Assembly: GCF_052060015.1 (NCBI RefSeq) | Contig: NZ_JBPODZ010000007.1 | Coordinates: 62,001 to 126,000, forward strand | Length of the DNA: 64,000 nt | Reading direction: 5' to 3' | Source of the DNA: Arhodomonas sp052060015 | Lineage (GTDB): Bacteria > Pseudomonadota > Gammaproteobacteria > Nitrococcales > Nitrococcaceae | Shown here: positions 59,148-64,000 of the stretch, piece by piece | How positions within the stretch are numbered: position 1 is the stretch's first letter | How the letters are laid out: each line of letters opens with the position of its first letter | Position numbers and translations under genes: made by a program | Notes under the pieces: generated by a model | The model's database searches: none | What the model saw: the letters and a program-made list of their open reading frames with translations, nothing else | What the model was told of the DNA's origin: nothing

Positions 59148-60611
59148 TTAGTAGGGGGCGTCCACCGGCGCATCGGCGACGAACACGCTCTTCAGCCGGG
59201 TGTAGTGCTCCAGGGCGTGGCGGCTGTTCTCGCGGCCGAGCCCGGAGTGCTTGACCCCGCCGAAGGGCATCTCGATGGGGGTGAGATTGTAATGGTTCAC
59301 CCATACCACGCCGGCCTCGAGGGCGGCGGCGACGCGGTGGCCGCGCGGTAGGTCCTGGGTGAACACGCCACCGGCGAGGCCGTAGTCGGTATCGTTGGCC
59401 CGGGCGATCACCTCGTCCTCGTCGCGGAAGGCGAGCACCGACATCACCGGCCCGAAGATCTCCTCGCGGACGATGGTCATGTCGTCGCGGCAATGGGCGA
59501 AGATCGTGGGCGCGACGTAGTATCCCCCCTCGCATCCGGGAACGGTCACCCGCTCACCGCCGGCGAGCAGCTCGGCGCCCTCGGCACGGCCGCGCTCGAT
59601 GTAGCCGAGCACGTGCTCAAGATGGCCCGCGGAGATCAGCGCGCCCACGTCGGTTTCCGGGTCCATGGGGTCGCCGATGCGCAGCCTCCCAGTGCGCGCC
59701 ACCAGCCGTTCCAGGAAGCCGTCGAGCACCGACTCGTGGACGAACACCCGGGTGCCGTTGGTGCAGATCTCGCCCTGGGTGTAGAAGTTGCCGAGCAGGG
59801 CACCGGAGACGGCATCGTCGAGCTCCGCGTCGTCGAATACGATCAGCGGCGACTTGCCGCCGAGCTCCATGGTCACCGCCTTCAGCGTATCGGCGGCGTC
59901 GCGCATTACCGCTTTGCCCGTGCCCACCTCGCCGGTGAGCGAGACCTTGGCCACCGCGGGGTGGGCCACCAGCGCCTGCCCCGTCGAGGCCTCGCCCTGG
60001 ACGACGTTGAACACCCCGTCCGGAAGGCCCGCCTCGCTGTAGAGCTCCGCGAGTCGCAGGGCCGACAGCGGGGTCAGCTCGGCAGGCTTGAACACCATGG
60101 CATTGCCGGCGGCCAGCGCCGGCGCGCTCTTCCAGCAGGCGATCTGCAGGGGGTAGTTCCAGGCGCCGATACCCGCGCACACTCCCAGCGGTTCGGGGCG
60201 GGTGTAATAGAACCCGCCCGCGACGGCTTGATAGTCGCCGGTGAGCGAGGCGGCCTGGCCGGCGAAGTACTCCAGGCAGTCGGCGCCGGAGTCCACGTCC
60301 GCCTCCGGGGTCTCGGCGATGGGTTTGCCGCCGTCCAGGGACTCCAACCGTGCGAGCTCGTCACGGTGGGTGCGCAGCAGCTCCGCGGCCCGCTGCAGCA
60401 CCCGGCCGCGCTCGGCGCCGGTCATCGCCGCCCACCGTCGTTGGCCCTCGCCGGCGCTGGCCACGGCACGGTCCACGTCCTCCGCGCCGGCGTGCTGGCG
60501 GCGGCCGATCACCGCGCCGGTGCCGGGGTTGATATTGTCGGCGCCTTCACCGCCGGCGGCATCCGTGTAGCCGCCGTGGATCCATAGCCTGGCGTCAGCC
60601 TGCATACTCAT
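59148..60611 (-). CDS. betB: Betaine aldehyde dehydrogenase
   Basis: This NAD(P)-dependent enzyme makes glycine betaine, the compatible solute. The 487 residues show Asn152 (WNYP), Glu249 (MELGGKSP) and the catalytic Cys283 (GEICTNGTR). It begins with ATG at 60611, 17 bases inside the end of betI, and is followed by betA after 13 bases. Confidence 0.96.
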   Translation of the reverse strand: MSMQADARLWIHGGYTDAAGGEGADNINPGTGAVIGRRQHAGAEDVDRAVASAGEGQRRWAAMTGAERGRVLQRAAELLRTHRDELARLESLDGGKPIAETPEADVDSGADCLEYFAGQAASLTGDYQAVAGGFYYTRPEPLGVCAGIGAWNYPLQIACWKSAPALAAGNAMVFKPAELTPLSALRLAELYSEAGLPDGVFNVVQGEASTGQALVAHPAVAKVSLTGEVGTGKAVMRDAADTLKAVTMELGGKSPLIVFDDAELDDAVSGALLGNFYTQGEICTNGTRVFVHESVLDGFLERLVARTGRLRIGDPMDPETDVGALISAGHLEHVLGYIERGRAEGAELLAGGERVTVPGCEGGYYVAPTIFAHCRDDMTIVREEIFGPVMSVLAFRDEDEVIARANDTDYGLAGGVFTQDLPRGHRVAAALEAGVVWVNHYNLTPIEMPFGGVKHSGLGRENSRHALEHYTRLKSVFVADAPVDAPY

Positions 60612-61206
60612 GCCGTTGCTCCTCGGTTCGTGCCGCCAGTTGGGTCATCAGGTAGTCCCGGGCCAGGGCCCGGGCCCGGTCGAAGTCCATGCCGCCCCCG
60701 CTCAGGCCCGCCCGCAGCCACAGACCGTCGATCATTACCGGCAGGCCGTTGGCGATATGGGCGGCGTCCGCCGCCGGCAGCAGGGCGCGGAGATCGTGGA
60801 GCAGGTTGCTACGCAAGCGCGCCGTCACCACCCGCTGGACCCGGGCGAGCTCCGCGCGCTGGTTGACCTGGGACCAGAACGACAGCCAGCCGCTGATCAC
60901 CTCGGGGCGGGCCTGGCTGTCGGCGAAGTTGGCCTCGATGAAGGCCATGGCCCGTTCCAGCGGACCGTGCGCCCGGGCCAGGCGGCGGCGGTACTCCCGT
61001 CCCAGCTCCCGGGCGAGAGAGCGGAAGGTCGCCTCCAGAAGACCAGCCTTGTCGCCGAAGTAGTGGGCCACCAGCCCGGTGGAGGTGCCGGCGCGGCGTG
61101 CCACCCGGGACAACGTGGTGGCCTGGGGGCCCACCTCGTGGATCACCGCCAGGGTCGCCTCGATGTATTGCTGCTGGCGTATGGGTTCCATTCCCCGTTT
61201 GGGCAT
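60595..61206 (-). CDS. betI: BetI, choline-responsive TetR-type repressor
   Basis: BetI represses the bet genes until choline is present. The 203-residue protein matches E. coli BetI throughout: MPKRGMEPIRQQQYIEATLA start, TetR helix-turn-helix near 26-47 (TLSRVARRAGTSTGLVAHYF), and the C-terminal IDGLWLRAGLSGG ligand domain. It is the first gene of the operon; its start faces choX across the operator at 61252-61273. Confidence 0.95.
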   Translation of the reverse strand: MPKRGMEPIRQQQYIEATLAVIHEVGPQATTLSRVARRAGTSTGLVAHYFGDKAGLLEATFRSLARELGREYRRRLARAHGPLERAMAFIEANFADSQARPEVISGWLSFWSQVNQRAELARVQRVVTARLRSNLLHDLRALLPAADAAHIANGLPVMIDGLWLRAGLSGGGMDFDRARALARDYLMTQLAARTEEQRHEYAG

Positions 61207-61239
61207 GGCTGGCTCCGGCCGGTGACATCCTCTGGGGAA

Positions 61240-61273
61240 AGCTTACTTGAAGTTGATTGAACGTTCAACTAAC
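61240..61273. promoter_or_regulatory. BetI operator overlapping the betIBA promoter
   Basis: A 22-bp imperfect dyad (61252-61273) has the perfect core TTGAACGTTCAA (61257-61268), much like the BetI sites of E. coli. On -, TTGAAC (61268-61263) and TAAGCT (61245-61240) are 17 bases apart and form a -35/-10 pair for betIBA, so BetI would cover the -35. The + strand choX promoter must lie in the same gap. Confidence 0.78.
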
Positions 61274-61323
61274 GTTTCCGTTGCGATCTAGAGAGATCCC
61301 GCAGCAATGAGGAAGGGGGAGTC

Positions 61324-62268
61324 ATGATCAAACACGTCCTTACCGCCGCCCTGGGACTGGCCGCCCTGGCGCCGGCACTCCAGGCCCAGGAGCCCGAGGA
61401 ATGCCGGCAGGTGGGTCTGGCCAATGTCAACTGGACCGGGGTATCGGTGAAATCCCATCTCATGGAGGAAATGCTCACCGCACTCGGTTACGACGTGACC
61501 CTGACCACCGCCTCCGTGCCCATCGCCTTCCAAGCCGTGGCCAGTGGCGAGCGTGACGCCTTCCTGGGGCTGTGGTTGCCCACCCAGGAGCAGATGATCA
61601 CCCCTTACCTGGAGGGGGGCGAGATCACCCAACTGGCGACCAACCTCGAAGGCGCCAAGTACACCCTGGCCGTACCCACCTACGTGCACGAGGCCGGTGT
61701 CACCCATTTCGGTGACCTCGATGCGCATCAGGACCGCTTCGAGGGCCGCATCTACGGCATCGAGGCGGGCAACGACGGCAACCTCATGATTCAGGCCATG
61801 ATCGATGACGATGCCTACGGCCTCGGTGACTGGGAGCTGATGCCCTCGTCGGAGGCGGGGATGCTCACCCAGGTCCGCCGCAAGGTCCGCCGTGACGAAT
61901 GGGTGGTGTACCTCGGCTGGGCGCCCCATCCCATGACCCGCAACATCGACATGCGCTTCCTCGAGGGCGGCGAGGACTATTTCGGGCCCAATCAGGGCGG
62001 CGCGACGGTGCACACCATCGTCACCGCCGGTTACCCGGAGCGCTGCCCCAACGTCGCGCGGTTGCTCGAGCAGTTCGAGGTCAGCGTCGACGACCAGAGT
62101 CTGATGGGCGATTACGTCCTCAACGAGGACATGGACTATGCGCCGGCGGCGCGGACCTTCGTCCAGGAGCGCCCGGGACGGTTGGATGGCTGGCTCGAGG
62201 GCGTGACCACCTTCTCCGGGGATTCCGACGCCCTGCCCGTGGTCCGCAAGGCCCTGGGTGTGGAATAG
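61324..62268 (+). CDS. choX: Choline-binding protein of an ABC transporter, ChoX-like
   Basis: The 314 residues start with a signal peptide (1-22, LQAQ) and then a type II periplasmic binding fold. The aromatic box of rhizobial ChoX appears with a constant offset: Trp37 (NVNWTG), Trp84 (LGLWLPT), Tyr113 (AKYTLA) and Trp199 (LGWAPHP), plus Asn150 in GIEAGNDGN. The Asp expected beside the first Trp is Gly39. No ABC ATPase or permease gene is next to it, so it must use partners elsewhere. It diverges from betI across the BetI operator, so choline control is likely. AGGAAGGGGG precedes the ATG. Confidence 0.9.
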   Translation: MIKHVLTAALGLAALAPALQAQEPEECRQVGLANVNWTGVSVKSHLMEEMLTALGYDVTLTTASVPIAFQAVASGERDAFLGLWLPTQEQMITPYLEGGEITQLATNLEGAKYTLAVPTYVHEAGVTHFGDLDAHQDRFEGRIYGIEAGNDGNLMIQAMIDDDAYGLGDWELMPSSEAGMLTQVRRKVRRDEWVVYLGWAPHPMTRNIDMRFLEGGEDYFGPNQGGATVHTIVTAGYPERCPNVARLLEQFEVSVDDQSLMGDYVLNEDMDYAPAARTFVQERPGRLDGWLEGVTTFSGDSDALPVVRKALGVE

Positions 62269-62299
62269 CGGGGTCCGCCCCCCGAGCGACCCACCCGCA

Positions 62300-62326
62300 G
62301 CGCCGGCCGGAGGGCCGGCGCTTTTG
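62300..62326 (+). terminator. Terminator of choX
   Basis: GCGCCGGCC (62300-62308) pairs with GGCCGGCGC (62313-62321) around GGAG, followed by TTTTG. It lies 32 bases after the choX stop and shields mgtE from choline-driven transcription. Confidence 0.87.
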
Positions 62327-62328
62327 CG

Positions 62329-62334
62329 TATAAT
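62329..62334 (+). promoter_or_regulatory. -10 box of mgtE just after the choX terminator
   Basis: A perfect TATAAT sits only 3 bases after the terminator's T-stretch, so its -35 region lies within the terminator stem. Start would be near 62341, about 21 bases before mgtE. A short CCGG-TTCA-CCGG hairpin (62340-62351) lies just before the ribosome site. Confidence 0.5.
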
Positions 62335-62361
62335 GGCCGCCGGTTCACCGGGGGGACAGTG

Positions 62362-63729
62362 ATGAGCGAGCCCGCTACCCAACTGGAGAGCTGGACCGGG
62401 GCCATCGCCGCGGCCCTGGATGCGGGCGATACCGCCACCGCCGCGGAGCTCGCGGCGCAGCGCCACCCCGCCGAGCTCGCCGACATCCTGGAGGCATTGC
62501 CTGGCGAGGCAAGGCTCGCGCTGTGGCGGCTGTTGCCGGACCCGGAGGTACGCGGCGAGGTCCTTATCGAGGCCCGCCGCGAGGTCCGCGACCGACTGAT
62601 CGAGGCCACCCGCTCCACTGAGCTTGCCGAGGCGGTCTCCCACCTGGAGCTCGACGAGCTCGCTGATCTCTACGACAAGCTCCCGCGCAAGGTGGTCCGG
62701 GCGCTGATCCGGACCATGGACCTGCAGCGCCGCCAGCGCCTGCGTCGGGTGCTGTCCTATCCCGAGGACACCGCCGGCGGCCTCATGGATGCCGATGCCC
62801 TGGCGGTGCGCGAGGACATCACCCTGGAGACCGCCCAACGCTACCTGCGGCGTGTGCGCAAGAAGGAGGGTGCGCTGCCCGAGCACATTACCGCGCTGTT
62901 CGTCATCGACCGGGAGAACCGCTTCCGCGGCCTGCTGCCCCTCGACGAGCTGGTGGCGCAGCCACAGTCGGCACTGGTGGGCGAGACCATGGACCACGAA
63001 TTCCGCGCCATCCCGGCGGACACCCCCGCCCGCCAGGTGGCCCGACTGTTCGAGGACCGCGATCTCACGACCGCACCCGTCGTGGACCCGGAGGGCCGGC
63101 TCATCGGGCGCATCACCGTGGACGACGTGGTCGACGTCATTCGCGACGAGGGCGAGCGCTCGCTGATGCAGTCCGCGGGTCTCAACCGCAACGAGGACAT
63201 GTTCGCCCCGGTGCTGGCCACCGCCGCCCGGCGCGGCGTTTGGCTGGGGGCGAACCTGGTCAACGCCTTCATCGCCTCCTGGGTGATCGGGCTGTTCGGC
63301 GCCACCATCGAGGAGCGGGTGGCGCTGGCCATCCTCATGCCCATCGTGGCCAGCATGGGCGGCGTCGCCGGTATCCAGACCCTGACCCTGGTGGTGCGGG
63401 GCATCGCCCTGGACCAGATAGGCAGGGCCAACGGCCTGCGCCTGCTCGGCCACGAGTTCCGCGTGGCCCTGGTGCTGGGGCTTGCCTTGGCGCTTATCCT
63501 GGGGGCCGCGGCCCTGGTATGGTTCCGGGATCCCACCCTGGCGCTGGTGTTCGGCGCGGCGGTGGTGATCAACCTGGCCAACGCCGCGTTCTCGGGCACG
63601 CTGGTGCCGCTCGCCCTCGAGCGCGCCGGCATCGACCCGGCCCTGGCCGGCGGGATGCTGCTCACCGCGCTCACCGATATTCTCGGGTTCGCGAGCTTCC
63701 TCGGCCTGGCGGCGTGGATTCTGGTGTGA
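62362..63729 (+). CDS. mgtE: MgtE family magnesium transporter
   Basis: MgtE is a gated Mg2+ channel. The 455 residues contain the N-terminal superhelical domain (HPAELADILEALPGEARLAL), two CBS domains (about 130-255, with EDTAGGLMDADALAVRE and ITALFVIDRENRFRGLLPLD), the plug helix and five membrane helices with the conserved NLVNAFIASWVIGLF and MPIVASMGGVAGIQTLT, the latter in the pore. ATG 62362 has GGGGG nearby; a GTG 3 bases earlier is possible. A GTGA overlap links it to the next gene. Confidence 0.94.
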   Translation: MSEPATQLESWTGAIAAALDAGDTATAAELAAQRHPAELADILEALPGEARLALWRLLPDPEVRGEVLIEARREVRDRLIEATRSTELAEAVSHLELDELADLYDKLPRKVVRALIRTMDLQRRQRLRRVLSYPEDTAGGLMDADALAVREDITLETAQRYLRRVRKKEGALPEHITALFVIDRENRFRGLLPLDELVAQPQSALVGETMDHEFRAIPADTPARQVARLFEDRDLTTAPVVDPEGRLIGRITVDDVVDVIRDEGERSLMQSAGLNRNEDMFAPVLATAARRGVWLGANLVNAFIASWVIGLFGATIEERVALAILMPIVASMGGVAGIQTLTLVVRGIALDQIGRANGLRLLGHEFRVALVLGLALALILGAAALVWFRDPTLALVFGAAVVINLANAAFSGTLVPLALERAGIDPALAGGMLLTALTDILGFASFLGLAAWILV

Positions 63730-63749
63730 AGCAAACGGGAAATGGGGGC

Positions 63750-64000
63750 ATGGGGCAGCAAGGGGATGATGCGCAACGCCTGGCCACGGCGCGCCGCTTC
63801 TTCGACACCATCCCGCACAGCACGGTGCTGGGCATGGAACCGGTGGCGGTGGGCGAGGGCTGCCTCACTGCCCGGGTGCCCTACCGCCCCGAGCTGGTGG
63901 GCAACCCGGTCACTGGGGTAATCCACGGCGGGGTGATCACCACCCTGGTGGATCAGACCAGCGGCGGTGCGGTGATCGCCGCCCTGGACCGTCCCCAGGC
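63750..64000 (+). CDS. PaaI-type hotdog thioesterase (3' end cut by window edge)
   Basis: The visible 83 codons begin MGQQGDDAQRLATARRFFDT and include NPVTGVIHGGVITTLVDQTS, the catalytic hotdog segment with the conserved HGG and Asp, matching acyl-CoA thioesterases of the PaaI group. The C-terminal half is outside the window. A GTG at 63726 in the same frame forms a GTGA overlap with mgtE and is an alternative start. It is probably in one unit with mgtE. Confidence 0.85.
   Translation, partial: MGQQGDDAQRLATARRFFDTIPHSTVLGMEPVAVGEGCLTARVPYRPELVGNPVTGVIHGGVITTLVDQTSGGAVIAALDRPQ

Noticed and set aside
61288..63453. Open frame of 721 codons on - opposite choX and mgtE
   Set aside because: Crosses a terminator and a promoter and is antisense to two well-recognised genes.

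Overview
This window reads as a piece of the chromosome of a GC-rich, salt-adapted gammaproteobacterium. The genes are packed tightly, with many 1-4 base stop/start overlaps, and several starts are GTG or TTG. RpoB, RpoC and the ribosomal proteins are of gammaproteobacterial type, and a choline-to-glycine-betaine cluster points to osmoprotection. A member of the Ectothiorhodospiraceae or a close halophilic relative is my best guess; this is an inference from gene content and protein style, not from a search.

Positions 1-30092 hold one continuous information-processing block, all on the + strand: secE (cut by the left edge), nusG, rplKAJL, rpoBC, rpsL, rpsG, fusA, tuf, then the S10, spc and alpha sets through rplQ. 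In E. coli the rpoBC and str/S10/spc/alpha clusters lie apart; here they are joined. Gaps inside the block carry structured RNA leaders: before rplK, before rplJ, between rplL and rpoB (attenuator-like hairpin plus an RNase III-type stem), between rpsJ and rplC, and before rpsM. A near-consensus promoter sits before rpsL. The block closes with a strong terminator at 30123-30155.

Positions 30176-38549 hold housekeeping and membrane genes: a SAM hydroxide adenosyltransferase family protein, a small DUF6489-like protein, mdh, upp, a GST-like protein, a polytopic membrane protein preceded by a perfect 12-bp inverted repeat, a YihY/BrkB protein, a YdjM-like membrane hydrolase, and the AzlC/AzlD amino-acid exporter pair. 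A very strong two-way terminator follows. Positions 38773-39744 hold two genes I cannot assign, with a cluster of hairpins between them. A LysR regulator, an atypical crotonase and a YkgJ cysteine-cluster protein then form an overlapping three-gene unit on + (40006-41983).

From 41990 to 61206 every gene is on the - strand. Read in transcription order from the right: betI-betB-betA; a polyphosphate:AMP phosphotransferase; a MgtC/DUF4010 membrane protein; glycerol kinase; an Mla-type lipid ABC system (permease with STAS domain, ATPase, MCE protein); a 65-residue protein; a PqiC-like lipoprotein; mtgA; methionine aminotransferase; an omega-amidase-type nitrilase; a uracil-DNA glycosylase family protein; a type Ic aspartate aminotransferase; a large secreted protein of unknown function; and TspO. 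A choX-like choline-binding protein diverges from betI across a BetI-type operator, followed by mgtE and the start of a PaaI-type thioesterase that runs off the right edge.

I see no rRNA, tRNA, CRISPR, insertion sequence, prophage or defence system. The most unusual items are the coupled polyphosphate/glycerol kinase/lipid-transport operon, the hairpin-rich 38.7-39.75 kb interval, the 26-bp stem between betA and the polyphosphate kinase, and hairpins that embed promoters in the ribosomal block.
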